Shown piece after piece: positions 1-8,401 of a DNA stretch of 64,000 nucleotides. The position numbers and the translations under genes were made by a program. Under the pieces are notes generated by a model that worked only from the letters and a program-made list of their open reading frames with translations, made no database searches and had not been told where the DNA came from. How positions within the stretch are numbered: the stretch's first letter is position 1; each line of letters opens with the position of its first letter. The stretch is taken from the NCBI GenBank assembly GCA_900759015.1, contig CAAEUE010000019.1, positions 112,925 to 176,924 of the forward strand, written 5' to 3'. The DNA comes from Clostridia bacterium (GTDB lineage: Bacteria; Bacillota; Clostridia; TANB77; CAG-508).

Positions 1-302
1 AAACTATTTTCATAATCAGAAATATCTACATCAATTTTAATTTTTCTTAAATATTCTTTTACCAAGTTTCTTGTTATTCCCGCAATATACGAACTTAAAT
101 TTTTGTTAATATCTAATTTGTGTTTATTTTTCCATAGTATAAAAAACACTTCAGAAATAATCTCTTCTTTATCTTCGTTACTTAAAGCACTTGCCATGTT
201 ATTTATAATAGTGGCTATATAAGATGAATATTCATTTATTATTTTTTCTAAATCAAGTTCATTATTTTTTATATATTGTTTTATTTCTTTATCTTTGCTC
301 AC
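1..302 (-). CDS. RNA polymerase sigma factor, ECF/sigma-70 type (3' end beyond window)
   Basis: Translating the minus strand from a GTG at 302 gives an uninterrupted N-terminal part of about 100 residues that runs off the left edge. It contains the sigma region 2 pattern: an acidic stretch (SNEDKEEIISEVFFILWKN) followed by SSYIAGITRNLVKEYLRK, the conserved helix that contacts the -10 element. The GTG start is chosen because AAGGAG lies 12 bases upstream; no ATG is better placed. Region 4 and any anti-sigma gene lie outside the window. It is a different gene from the sigma factor at 52621. The family call is firm; the regulon is unknown. Confidence 0.75.
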   Translation of the reverse strand, partial: MSKDKEIKQYIKNNELDLEKIINEYSSYIATIINNMASALSNEDKEEIISEVFFILWKNKHKLDINKNLSSYIAGITRNLVKEYLRKIKIDVDISDYENS

Positions 303-403
303 TTTAGATCTAAACTCCTTTTTTACTTTAAGATATCTTACATCTTTATATTGATAATTTTATAAAAAAAGTAACATTTTTATAATTATTTTGTCCAAAA
401 TAA

Positions 404-430
404 AAGACCTACCATTTCTGGTAAGTCTTT
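404..430 (-). terminator. Intrinsic terminator after pheT
   Basis: An AAGAC-TACC / GGTA-GTCTT stem with a 6-base loop is followed on the minus strand by TTTTATTTT. It would end the pheS-pheT transcript before the sigma gene at 302. Confidence 0.75.
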
Positions 431-479
431 ATAATTTAATATAGTTCTTTATTTTTAACATTCTATTTTATGTCCACCA

Positions 480-510
480 ATTGAACTTTAAGCTCCGTCA
501 CTAAAGTTCA
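480..510 (-). repeat. TGAACTTTA..TAAAGTTCA hairpin, also found at 20313-20342
   Basis: A 9-bp inverted repeat encloses AGCTCCGTCAC, immediately after the pheT stop codon. A near-identical unit (AGCTCCGTCCC in the loop) sits directly after the flavodoxin stop near 20343. Both lie at 3' ends of minus-strand genes, so they are probably dispersed 3'-end hairpins that help terminate or stabilise the transcript. The position is seen; the role is inferred. Confidence 0.55.
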
Positions 511-2928
511 TTAATCTCTTAGTTTAGCTCCACATCTCTTGTCTAGTGTTTTTAATATACTATTCATTTTCTCATTTATTTGTTCTGATGTCATAGTTGT
601 TCCTTCATTAAGTATTTTTACTTTTAATGTAATTGATTTTTTACCTTCTGGAATTTGATTTCCTCTATACTCATCTACAAATTCAATTTCTTTAACTTTC
701 GCTTTGATGTTTTCTTCAATTTGTTTCCATGTAATTTCTTCATCAACTATAATTGATAAGTCTTTTTCTACTAATGGTAGTTCTGGTAGTCTTTCATATT
801 CATTAGTTCTTGAAGCATATGGGACAAATTTTTCTGTATTTATTTCAAACATTGCTACATTTGTTCTTTTTATTTTAGTATCTGCCATTACTTTAACTGA
901 AACTAATCCTAATGTTCCAATTACTTCATTACCTTTAACTACATTTAAGTATGCATTAACATCTGCCCAATATGGCTTCTCCATTTTTTCTAATTTAAGT
1001 TCTTCCATATGGCAGTACTCAGCCATATTTTCAATTACACCTTTTGCTTCATAGAATATTTCTTTAGCATCTTTTCCAACTATACATCCAGTTAAATAAT
1101 TCTTTTGAATTGGTAAAATTTCATCTTCTGAAGATGGTCTATAATCACCTTTTTCATAAACTTCTTCACAATCAAATAATCTAAATTCATCATAGTATCT
1201 TAAGTTTTTAGCAACTGCTTCTAACATTCCTGGTATTAAAGAACTTCTTAAATATGCTAAATCTGGTGCTGGCGGAGTTGCTAATTTTAAAGATTTTTCC
1301 ATATCTATTCCTGCTGCTTTAATATATTTTTCTTCAATCCATGGATATGTGAAAATTTCATAAAATCCACATCTATATGCTAAATATTCTTTAATTCTTC
1401 TTTCAAGTAAAACATCATTTTGTTTTACAGAATGTTCAAATGTTATAGTAATTGGTTTTGCTTCAAAACTATCAAAACTTAATATTCTTGCAATATCTCC
1501 CATTACATCATCTTTGATTGTTACATCACCTGTTGATCTCCATGTTGGAACTATTACATCATATTCTCCGTTATTTAATAATATTTCGTATCCAAGAGCT
1601 GTTAAAATTTGTTCAATCTTTTCTTGTGGTATCTTCTTTCCTAATCTTGTATCTAAAAATTCTTCACTTACTTTTATTTCATTCTTTTTAGTTTCATTTG
1701 GATAAACATCTGCATATTTAATTATTTTGCTATCTGGGAATATTTCTTTAATTAATCTTAGTGCTAAGTTTAATCCTTCGTCTACTCTTTGTGTATCAAC
1801 ACCTTTTTCGAATCTCATTGAAGCTTCTGTTTTCTCTGCGAATTTTTTATCTGTTTGTCTAACTGTATCTGCAGAGAAGTTTGCTACTTCTAATACAACT
1901 CCTTTTGTATCTGGTAGAATAGAATCTTTTTTACCACCTTTAATTCCTGCTAATGCCATTGCATCACTTTCATCACATATTACTAAATCGTCTGTTGAAA
2001 GCTCGATAAAGTTATTATCTAATAACAATAATTTCTCATTTTCTTTGGCATTTCTTACTATTATTTTTTCTCCACTTACATGTGTTTTGTCAAAAGCATG
2101 AAGTGGTTGACCTACTGCCATCATTACATAATTTGTTATATCTACAATAGCATTTATTGGTCTTTGACCTACTTTTGATAATAACGATTGCATCCACATT
2201 GGAGATGGTTTTTCATATATACCATCTATTTCTACAGCTACATATCTATTGCATTTAGTTGTATCTTTTATTTCTACACTGTATTCTGGAACTTTAGGTA
2301 ATTCATATTTTGGTATTTCTTTTAATGGTGCATCATATATAGCTGATAATTCTCTTGCAATTCCATAATGTCCCCATAAATCTGGTCTATTAGATAAAGA
2401 TTTATTATCTATTTCTAATACAGTATCATTCATTCCAAATAAATCTGCAACACTGTCTCCTGGCTTGCAATCAAATTCTTTTAAATCAACTATTTCTTCT
2501 TCACCTTCATTTGGGAAGAAATCACTTAAATATACTTCTGTAGAAGCACAAATCATTCCATAAGAGCTTTCTCCTCTCATTTTTGTTTTTGTTATTTTAA
2601 CAGGTTCTCCTTGACCATGCCAAACAACTTCTGCTCCTGGTTTTGATACTACTACATGTTCTCCAACATAAAGGTTAGAACCACCACATACGATTTGTAC
2701 AGGTTCTTCTTCTCCAATATCTACCATACATATTCTTAATTTATCAGCATTTGGATGTTCTTTTACTTCTAAAATTTCTCCTACAACTATGTCATGAAAC
2801 TTCTTTGCAGTATTTTCTACTTCTTCTACTTCTACTGTTCGAAGTGTCATATCATAGGCAATTTGTTCATCAGTTAAACCTTCAGGTAAATCAACATATT
2901 TTCTAATTAAATTTAATGATACTTTCAT
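511..2928 (-). CDS. pheT: Phenylalanine--tRNA ligase beta subunit
   Basis: About 805 residues, the normal length for bacterial PheT. With PheS it forms the alpha2-beta2 enzyme that charges tRNA-Phe. Domains in order: an N-terminal tRNA-binding (EMAP/OB-like) domain at about 40-155 with HPNADKLRIC, the B3/B4 editing region (SNRPDLWGHYGIARELSAI), B5, the core fold and the C-terminal ferredoxin-fold anticodon-binding domain (LPLVEKDLSIIVDEEITW). ATG 2928 is preferred over the TTG two codons upstream because AGGATTTTGAAT precedes it. pheS ends 14 bases upstream, so the two form one T-box-controlled operon. Confidence 0.97.
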   Translation of the reverse strand: MKVSLNLIRKYVDLPEGLTDEQIAYDMTLRTVEVEEVENTAKKFHDIVVGEILEVKEHPNADKLRICMVDIGEEEPVQIVCGGSNLYVGEHVVVSKPGAEVVWHGQGEPVKITKTKMRGESSYGMICASTEVYLSDFFPNEGEEEIVDLKEFDCKPGDSVADLFGMNDTVLEIDNKSLSNRPDLWGHYGIARELSAIYDAPLKEIPKYELPKVPEYSVEIKDTTKCNRYVAVEIDGIYEKPSPMWMQSLLSKVGQRPINAIVDITNYVMMAVGQPLHAFDKTHVSGEKIIVRNAKENEKLLLLDNNFIELSTDDLVICDESDAMALAGIKGGKKDSILPDTKGVVLEVANFSADTVRQTDKKFAEKTEASMRFEKGVDTQRVDEGLNLALRLIKEIFPDSKIIKYADVYPNETKKNEIKVSEEFLDTRLGKKIPQEKIEQILTALGYEILLNNGEYDVIVPTWRSTGDVTIKDDVMGDIARILSFDSFEAKPITITFEHSVKQNDVLLERRIKEYLAYRCGFYEIFTYPWIEEKYIKAAGIDMEKSLKLATPPAPDLAYLRSSLIPGMLEAVAKNLRYYDEFRLFDCEEVYEKGDYRPSSEDEILPIQKNYLTGCIVGKDAKEIFYEAKGVIENMAEYCHMEELKLEKMEKPYWADVNAYLNVVKGNEVIGTLGLVSVKVMADTKIKRTNVAMFEINTEKFVPYASRTNEYERLPELPLVEKDLSIIVDEEITWKQIEENIKAKVKEIEFVDEYRGNQIPEGKKSITLKVKILNEGTTMTSEQINEKMNSILKTLDKRCGAKLRD

Positions 2929-2942
2929 ATTCAAAATCCTTT

Positions 2943-3980
2943 CTATTTAAATTGTTTTAAAAATCTTAAATCTCCACTATGGAATAAACGTACATCATCT
3001 ACTCCATATCTCATCATTACTAATCTATCTAATCCAATATTAATATAGAATCCTGTCCATATGTCTGGATCTAATCCTGCTGATTTTAATACATTTGGAT
3101 GAATTACACCACCCGGCATAACTTCTATCCATCCATTATGATTACATACTTTACATCCTTTTCCCCCACATACTAAACATTCCATATCTATTTCATATCC
3201 TGGTTCTGTAAATGGGAAGAATCCTTCTCTCATTCTTGTTTTTATTTTTCTTCCAAAAACTTTTTCTAAGATTGTTTGAATCATAACCATACCTGATGAA
3301 AAAGATATATCTTTATCAACTATTAATGCTTCATATTGGAAGAATGCTCTTTCATGTCTAGCATCAGTTGTTTCATTTCTATATACTTCTCCTGGATATA
3401 CAAATCTTGCTGGTGCTCCATGTTTTAGTAAATATCTTACAGAACCACCTGTTAAATGTGGTCTTAAGCATAATCTTTCTGCACCTTCTTTATCTTCTGT
3501 TCCTTCAAGCCAATATGTGTCCATAGATTGACGTGCAGGATGGTTTTTAGCAAAGTTCAAATTATCAAATGCATATTTTTCACTACTTATATCATCTTCG
3601 TTGAATACTTCAAAGCCTAAAGATAAGAATGCATCATTTAAGTCATGTTTCATTTGAGTTATTGGATGAAGTGCTCCTCCACTTACCTTTTTACCAGGAA
3701 TAGTTAAATCAATTGGTTCATCTAATACGCTCATAGAAGCAATTATTTCTTCTTCTTTTTCTTGTAAATTACTTAAAAATGTATTTTTTATCTCTGTTGC
3801 CATCATTCCAATTGTCTTTTTCTCTTCTACTGGTAAATCTTTCATAGATTTTAGAACATCTGATAATTCACTTTTTTTACCAGTTAATTCTTTTCTGACT
3901 TCTTCAAGTTCAGCGATAGTCTTTACGTTTTTAATTTTCTCTAAACCTTTTGTTTTGATTTCTTCTAATTTCTCTTTCAT
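2943..3980 (-). CDS. pheS: Phenylalanine--tRNA ligase alpha subunit
   Basis: 345 residues, standard length. It is the catalytic class II subunit that makes Phe-AMP and transfers Phe to tRNA-Phe. The N-terminal 90 residues are the coiled-coil tRNA-binding arm (MKEKLEEIKTKGLEKIKNVK). Class II motif 2 is seen as FVYPGEVYRNETTDARHERAF and following, and motif 3 as GFYINIGLDRLVMMRYGVDDVR. The FPFTEPGYEIDM substrate-pocket motif and a C-x2-C-x4-C-x2-C cluster (CLVCGGKGCKVC) are also present. First gene of the operon, downstream of the T-box leader. Confidence 0.97.
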   Translation of the reverse strand: MKEKLEEIKTKGLEKIKNVKTIAELEEVRKELTGKKSELSDVLKSMKDLPVEEKKTIGMMATEIKNTFLSNLQEKEEEIIASMSVLDEPIDLTIPGKKVSGGALHPITQMKHDLNDAFLSLGFEVFNEDDISSEKYAFDNLNFAKNHPARQSMDTYWLEGTEDKEGAERLCLRPHLTGGSVRYLLKHGAPARFVYPGEVYRNETTDARHERAFFQYEALIVDKDISFSSGMVMIQTILEKVFGRKIKTRMREGFFPFTEPGYEIDMECLVCGGKGCKVCNHNGWIEVMPGGVIHPNVLKSAGLDPDIWTGFYINIGLDRLVMMRYGVDDVRLFHSGDLRFLKQFK

Positions 3981-4002
3981 AAACCTTTTCCTTTCTAAGG
4001 GA

Positions 4003-4100
4003 TTTGGGGACGTTCTTTTTTTCCCTTTTTTGTTTTCGAATAGGGATTTAAGGAACGTCCCTATTTCCCTATTCCCTATTTCCCTATTCCATACTCCCTA
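4003..4100. repeat. GGGATTTGGGGACGTTC-type palindromic repeat tract
   Basis: Between the T-box terminator and pheS lies AGGGATTTGGGGACGTTC, a pyrimidine run, then AGGGATTTAAGGAACGTCCC and several CCCTATT units. The two oppositely oriented GGACGTTC cores could pair. The same sequence family occurs at 26590-26650, 35510-35670 and 41255-41340, so this is a dispersed REP-like element. Here it lies inside the pheS 5' leader. Confidence 0.6.
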
Positions 4101-4104
4101 TTTT

Positions 4105-4356
4105 CCTATTTGTATGTGGTCCTAAAATCAAAAAACGAGCAATCATCCTAAAAGGACGATTTGCTCGTGGTACCACCTTTTTTTATAGTATCTCTACTAC
4201 CTCATTACAGATTAACGCTCTTACACGATTTGACTCCATTATTGAAATTCGTTAATATGTCTTTCTACTGTAGCTTACAGTCTATGACTACAATTCCCTG
4301 GTTAGATTTACATATTAACTACTTTGATAATTTCTTCGTCAACATTTATTAGTCTT
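4105..4356 (-). promoter_or_regulatory. T-box riboswitch leader (tRNA-Phe sensing) of pheST
   Basis: The minus strand carries the T-box signature AAGGTGGTACCACG (about 4164-4178), which forms the antiterminator with uncharged tRNA. It is followed by the competing terminator CGAGCAAATCGTCC..GGATGATTGCTCG with T6 (4130-4167). Upstream, stem I is visible: GTTAATATGT (about 4303-4312) pairs with ACATATTAAC (4250-4260). Directly 3' of it is GAATTTCAA, in which TTC (4244-4246) followed by a purine is the expected Phe specifier. By analogy to known T-boxes, low charged tRNA-Phe should switch on pheST. Confidence 0.9.
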
Positions 4357-4360
4357 CTAG

Positions 4361-4389
4361 ATTATATTGCCTTTTTCCGTATTTGTCAA
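4361..4389 (-). promoter_or_regulatory. Sigma-A promoter of the pheST leader
   Basis: TTGACA (4384-4389) and TATAAT (4361-4366) on the minus strand are separated by exactly 17 bases, a perfect consensus promoter. Transcription would start near 4354, at the beginning of the T-box. Confidence 0.88.
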
Positions 4390-4443
4390 ATATTTATTGT
4401 AAATTTGTTGCTAAACCTATTTTATATTTTTTAAATTATAAAA

Positions 4444-4884
4444 TCATTCATATTTCTGTATAATGGCATTTAATTTATCAACATCCTCCTGTGAGAAATA
4501 TTCTCCTCCGTATAGCGTATCTTCTCCTATATTTACTGATATTCCATAATTTTCAGAAAAATTGGCGCTTTTCAATGTTTCTTTTTTCATTTCTTCAATA
4601 ATATTTTTTATTGTAATTAACTCTTCTTCAGAAGTAGTTCCGATTTTAGAAAAGTTATGCTGTGGCTTACCTTCCAAAGTTAATTCATCAATTATCTTAC
4701 TCCTTAAAATATCTCCATTCATATCTATTTCTATTACTGTTAAATATGGATAGTTATAAATTTTTTTCTGTACTAAAATTTCGTTGATATCTTTTTTACT
4801 ATTTTTATTTAGATTCATCAATAATACTATTGCTAATATAAGAAATATAACAACTAAACCTACAATAATTATTTTCCTTTTCAT
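4444..4884 (-). CDS. Hypothetical membrane-anchored protein
   Basis: 146 residues. The N-terminus MKRKIIIVGLVVIFLILAIV is a basic stretch plus one transmembrane helix (about residues 4-24), so the remaining 120 residues are predicted outside the cell. No lipobox cysteine follows the helix. The soluble part (TVIEIDMNGDILRSKII, TLYGGEYFSQEDVDKLNAII) has no family I recognise. An AAGGAGAAC ribosome site precedes the start. It stands alone between the pheST promoter and the patatin operon. Confidence 0.6.
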   Translation of the reverse strand: MKRKIIIVGLVVIFLILAIVLLMNLNKNSKKDINEILVQKKIYNYPYLTVIEIDMNGDILRSKIIDELTLEGKPQHNFSKIGTTSEEELITIKNIIEEMKKETLKSANFSENYGISVNIGEDTLYGGEYFSQEDVDKLNAIIQKYE

Positions 4885-4934
4885 ACTTTAAAGTTCTCCT
4901 TATAAATTACTCTTTATAATTATACCTTCATATT

Positions 4935-4978
4935 ATCAAAAAAGCACATAATTTTCAACGTAAATTACATGCTTTTCT
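4935..4978 (-). terminator. Terminator after the patatin/thioesterase operon
   Basis: On the minus strand GCATGTAATTT pairs with AAAATTATGTGC across ACGTTG, followed by T6. The core ACATAATTTTCAA recurs in the terminator at 8352-8397 and as free copies at 45666 and 46333. Confidence 0.75.
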
Positions 4979-5017
4979 TAATGATTTATTTGCTATTAAT
5001 TTGTTTATTATTAATTT

Positions 5018-5863
5018 CTAATTTATAAAGCTTTTTATTTTATCTAATAATTCTAATGTATCCTTTTTTCCTAAATCATACATTTCTTGAAGTTTATCAC
5101 TGTCTTTTTCTATTCTTTTTATTTTTACTAATTTAGATGGTCTAATAACACAAATCTTATCATTTTTCTCTAATTCTGAAATTTTATCGAGTTCTTCATT
5201 ATATTTTTTATATCTCTCATTTATTGTTTTAGCAAAATTTGGATATTTTCTATAATAAATTTTTGGAAATGCTTGATTAGTTTTTTTCTTTCTATAATCA
5301 CTAGGTCTTGTTAGAACAACAATTATTCTATCAAATCCCATACTCATTATTTTATCTATTGGTATGCTATCTGCAATACCTCCATCTAAATATTTTTTAT
5401 TATTTACTACTACTGGTTTAGATACAAATGGCATAGACCCAGATGCTCTTAGTATTTCCAAGTTATTCTTATCTTTTAAATCATCTATTTTTACATATTC
5501 TGCTTTTCCTGTTTCTATATTAGTTACAACTGCATAAAAATCAACATCTGTTTTCTTAAAGGTTTCATAATCTATTGGATCAAGTTCATTTACAATTCTT
5601 TTAAAGCAAAAATCTTCATTCATTATATTTCCTGTTGTTAGAAATGAATATAACCCCATATAATTTCTATTTCCAGCATATTTTTTGTTATATCTTAATA
5701 CTCTCCCTATTTGCTTTGATTTATAATTCATTCCAAATAATGCTCCAGCAGATACTCCTACAATACCATCAATTTTTATGTTATTTTCCATAAAAACATC
5801 AAGTACTCCTGCTGTATATAAGCCTCTCATTGCTCCGCCTTCTAACAATAATCCAGTTTTCAT
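5018..5863 (-). CDS. Patatin-like phospholipase (RssA-type)
   Basis: Serine acyl hydrolase of the patatin fold, expected to deacylate phospholipids or related lipids in the cytoplasm or at the inner membrane face. Seen: the oxyanion-hole motif LLEGGAMRGLYTAGV near the N-terminus, the nucleophile elbow GVSAG (serine around residue 38), and the catalytic-dyad Asp in LDGGIADSIPIDK. About 280 residues, typical of the family. ATG 5863 is chosen with GGTGGTG upstream; an upstream TTG is unlikely. The thioesterase gene ends 12 bases before it, suggesting a lipid or acyl-chain operon. A paralogue is at 48748. Confidence 0.88.
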   Translation of the reverse strand: MKTGLLLEGGAMRGLYTAGVLDVFMENNIKIDGIVGVSAGALFGMNYKSKQIGRVLRYNKKYAGNRNYMGLYSFLTTGNIMNEDFCFKRIVNELDPIDYETFKKTDVDFYAVVTNIETGKAEYVKIDDLKDKNNLEILRASGSMPFVSKPVVVNNKKYLDGGIADSIPIDKIMSMGFDRIIVVLTRPSDYRKKKTNQAFPKIYYRKYPNFAKTINERYKKYNEELDKISELEKNDKICVIRPSKLVKIKRIEKDSDKLQEMYDLGKKDTLELLDKIKSFIN

Positions 5864-5875
5864 ATGCACCACCAA

Positions 5876-6619
5876 TTAATTATTTTTACCTTTATATTTC
5901 AAAATAGCTCTTGCAATTTCTACATCATCTTTTTTTATCAAAAATTCAATCTCTTGTTTTCTTTCTTTTCTATAAATCTTTAAGCTTTGTCCTTCTGTTG
6001 ATTCATTTATATAATGAATTTCAAAATCTGTTATTTGATTTTTGTCAAGGAAATCACAAGACAAAACATTTGATATAAGCCTTACATAAACTGCATTGTT
6101 TGTATGTCTACTAAAGTCAATATCTGATGAATATATTTTTTGTTCGTATACAAAATCATCTTCTGTAAATTCTTCTTTTAATTTAGAATATTGTTCTTCA
6201 TCAAATGCATTCTTTGTTTCCATATCTTTTGGATATTCGATTGTATCAATCTTTCTAATTTTTCTAGTATCTATATCTATCGGACAAATTTCTTGTTTTG
6301 CACTAAATAAATACTCATCTTTTTCATCTTTAAAAATAGTTTCCATCTCAACACGAATTGGTTTAATTTTTGTTGTATAGCTTTTTCCAAACACAAAATC
6401 TTTCCATTTTGGTATCTTATCAAAATGAATTTTTGTTTTAGATAATACCCATAAAGCATTATTTTTATTTTTAATAGTTTCATTATCACTTCCAAATGAT
6501 ATAAAGTAATCTGTTAAAATGCTTTGTACTAATTCTACTGCATTTGTTAACCCTAATTCTAAATCTTGATTTAATTCTGTATAACTTATTTCATATTTGC
6601 TTTCATATTCTGTATTCAT
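5876..6619 (-). CDS. Acyl-ACP thioesterase family protein
   Basis: 247 residues with two hotdog folds, as in bacterial FatA/FatB-like acyl-[ACP] thioesterases (PF01643), which release fatty acids from acyl carrier protein. The second hotdog carries SDIDFSRHTNNAVYVRLI, where the D..x..H-x-NN pattern supplies the active-site residues; the first carries WVLSKTKIHFDKIPKW. It is first in a two-gene operon with the patatin, which would let the cell release and remodel acyl chains. The functional link is inference from position. Confidence 0.85.
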   Translation of the reverse strand: MNTEYESKYEISYTELNQDLELGLTNAVELVQSILTDYFISFGSDNETIKNKNNALWVLSKTKIHFDKIPKWKDFVFGKSYTTKIKPIRVEMETIFKDEKDEYLFSAKQEICPIDIDTRKIRKIDTIEYPKDMETKNAFDEEQYSKLKEEFTEDDFVYEQKIYSSDIDFSRHTNNAVYVRLISNVLSCDFLDKNQITDFEIHYINESTEGQSLKIYRKERKQEIEFLIKKDDVEIARAILKYKGKNN

Positions 6620-6767
6620 TAAAAAATCTCCTTCTTTAATTTCTAAAATTATATTATATCTCTATAAAAAAATGTTGTAAATAGGAGGGTATATGTTTGT
6701 ATTTCTTTATTTTTGAATATATTCAGGCTTTAAAGTTATTTTTTATTCTATATTTTATACTAACATA

Positions 6768-6802
6768 AAAGACAGATAATTTCTAATAAAACATCTGTCT
6801 TT
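6768..6802. terminator. Bidirectional terminator
   Basis: AAAAGACAGAT and ATCTGTCTTTT pair around a 13-base loop, with T-rich flanks on both strands. It ends the flavin reductase gene (minus strand). Confidence 0.75.
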
Positions 6803-6813
6803 TAATTGTATTA

Positions 6814-7380
6814 TTATTTTTTTAATTTTAATCCGTCTTTAAAAGCTTCTCCTACTCTTTCTGTAACTTTATAATATCCATGAGTATATGGATCAAATGC
6901 AATTGCATTAACTAATTCTATATCAACATTTTCTCCATTCATAACACTTTCATCTGCTGTTACATTTACTACTTTTCCTATTACCCCACAACCATATTCA
7001 TCATCTTGATATTCTATAAATTCACATTCAAAACAAATAGGGAATTCATTTATAATTGGTGCATCTACATTTTCAGATTTTGTTGCTGTTAATCCACTAT
7101 TTTCGAATTTATTTGGAGTATTATTTCCTGAGACCACTCCAAAATAATCTGCTTCTACAACATGTTTACTATCAGCAATACTTACTGTAAATGCATTTCT
7201 TTTTTTAATATTTTTAACAGTCTTATGTGTTTCTGTTAAATTTAATATTACTTGATTTCTACTTAGCATAGTTCCCCAAGCTGCATTCATAACATCAATA
7301 CTTCCATCATCATTATATGTTGCTATCATCAATACTGGCATTGGAAATATTGCTTCAGTTGTTTTAATGTTTTTTCTCAT
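6814..7380 (-). CDS. Flavin reductase family protein (FMN-binding split barrel)
   Basis: 188 residues matching the flavin reductase-like/FMN-binding split-barrel family. Visible family features: an N-terminal FPMPVLMIATYNDDGSIDVMNAAWG strand pair, LNLTETHKTVKNIKKRNAFTVSIAD (FMN phosphate region), and DYFGVVSGNNTPNKF before the substrate loop. It probably binds FMN and reduces flavin or a bound substrate with NAD(P)H; the exact substrate cannot be told. It is divergent from an HxlR regulator, a common arrangement for redox-stress flavoproteins. Confidence 0.85.
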   Translation of the reverse strand: MRKNIKTTEAIFPMPVLMIATYNDDGSIDVMNAAWGTMLSRNQVILNLTETHKTVKNIKKRNAFTVSIADSKHVVEADYFGVVSGNNTPNKFENSGLTATKSENVDAPIINEFPICFECEFIEYQDDEYGCGVIGKVVNVTADESVMNGENVDIELVNAIAFDPYTHGYYKVTERVGEAFKDGLKLKK

Positions 7381-7405
7381 TTGAATTCCTCCTTATATTA
7401 AAATC

Positions 7406-7469
7406 TTGTAAATACTTAATTTGCTAATAATTAAGAAGTATTTACAATTGAATTATATGTTGATATAAT
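7406..7469 (+). promoter_or_regulatory. HxlR operator palindrome overlapping the hxlR promoter
   Basis: TTGTAAATACTT (7406-7417) and AAGTATTTACAA (7436-7447) are perfect 12-bp inverted arms 18 bases apart. The right arm contains the -35 TTTACA (7441-7446) of a promoter whose -10 TATAAT is at 7464-7469 (17-bp spacer). A dimeric HxlR protein bound here would cover the regulator's promoter and probably the divergent flavin reductase promoter. The sequence is seen; the regulator assignment is inferred. Confidence 0.75.
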
Positions 7470-7505
7470 CTTTTTGTAAAGTACTAACCTAAAGGAGAGC
7501 GTAAT

Positions 7506-7841
7506 ATGAAAGAATGTATAAAACCTAATATGAATTTTGAAGAAACAGGCTTTGCTTATAGTATGTCCTTAATATCTGGAAAATATAAATTACCTATTTT
7601 ATATGCTTTGGCATTTTATGGTCCTTTTAGATATAATGAGCTAAAAAGATTTTTAAATCCAATTTCTTTTAAAACATTAACATCTAATTTAAAAGATTTA
7701 GAAGCTAGTAAATTAATAATAAGAAAAGAATATCAAGAAATTCCACCTAAAGTAGAATACTATATATCAGATAAAGGCAAATCTTTAATGCCAATTTTAG
7801 ATCAATTATGCGATTGGGGCGAAAAAAATAAACAAGCTTAG
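7506..7841 (+). CDS. HxlR-family transcriptional regulator
   Basis: 111 residues, a small winged-helix regulator of the HxlR/YodB type. ISGKYKLPILYALAFYGPFRYNELKRFL is the family's entry helix and turn, SFKTLTSNLKDLEASKLI the recognition helix region, and EYQEIPPKVEYYISDKGKSLMPIL the wing. Cys4 near the N-terminus is in the position used for thiol sensing in YodB-like members, so electrophile or oxidant sensing is plausible. Divergent from the flavin reductase, with a 12-bp-arm palindrome between them. Confidence 0.9.
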   Translation: MKECIKPNMNFEETGFAYSMSLISGKYKLPILYALAFYGPFRYNELKRFLNPISFKTLTSNLKDLEASKLIIRKEYQEIPPKVEYYISDKGKSLMPILDQLCDWGEKNKQA

Positions 7842-7858
7842 TTCTTGTTTATTTTTAA
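7830..7858. terminator. Terminator overlapping the hxlR stop
   Basis: AAACAAG..CTTGTTT with TATTTTTAATT lies between the convergent hxlR and GNAT genes and includes the end of hxlR. Confidence 0.65.
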
Positions 7859-7859
7859 T

Positions 7860-8297
7860 TTATATTTCTAAAATCATTTGAACATGAGGAATTCCATCTT
7901 CTAAAAATTCTTCTGACGTCTGCTTAAATCCAAATTTTTCATACATCTTTTTAGCATATGTTTGTGCCTCTATTTTAATTTTATTTACTTTGAGTTTTTC
8001 TTTTGCTATATTTATCCCTTCTCTTAAAATTATATTTGCATAACCTTTACCTCTTTCAGTAGTTAATACTCTACCTATTGAAGCTTCTTCAAAAGATACT
8101 CCCGGATATAAAACTCTTAAATAAGCTTTTATTTGGCCAGATTCTTTTAAATAAATATGATATGCTTTTTTATCCTTTTCATCTATTTCTTGATAAGAAC
8201 ATTGTTGCTCTACAACAAATACTTCAACTCTTATTTTTAATAATTCATATAGTTCTTCGGTTGTCAATTCCTCAAACTTTTTTACAATTAATTCCAT
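7860..8297 (-). CDS. GNAT N-acetyltransferase, ElaA-like
   Basis: About 145 residues of the GNAT fold, closest by motif to the ElaA group. The acetyl-CoA pyrophosphate-binding loop is seen in IGRVLTTERGKGYANIILREG, and the C-terminal TYAKKMYEKFGFKQTSEEFLEDGIPHVQM is characteristic of ElaA (the IPH.. ending). Substrate unknown. ATG 8297 is chosen because GGAGAACA precedes it; the five upstream codons lack a ribosome site. Single gene, convergent with hxlR. Confidence 0.85.
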   Translation of the reverse strand: MELIVKKFEELTTEELYELLKIRVEVFVVEQQCSYQEIDEKDKKAYHIYLKESGQIKAYLRVLYPGVSFEEASIGRVLTTERGKGYANIILREGINIAKEKLKVNKIKIEAQTYAKKMYEKFGFKQTSEEFLEDGIPHVQMILEI

Positions 8298-8351
8298 TGT
8301 TCTCCACTTCAATTATATCTTTCTTAATTTTATTATTCAAATTTATTCGAT

Positions 8352-8397
8352 AATATCAAAAAAACACATAATTTTCAATAAATTATATGCATTTTAT
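8352..8397 (-). terminator. Terminator of the sirtuin/macrodomain operon
   Basis: GCATATAATTT pairs with AAAATTATGTG, then T6 on the minus strand. About 25 bases (TATCAAAAAA-CACATAATTTTCAA) are nearly identical to the terminator at 4936-4960. Confidence 0.7.
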
Positions 8398-8401
8398 TTG
8401 A

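Noticed and set aside
704..1054. Plus-strand reading frames inside pheT and most other minus-strand genes
   Set aside because: They are antisense shadows with no ribosome site, low-complexity hydrophobic translations and no family match.
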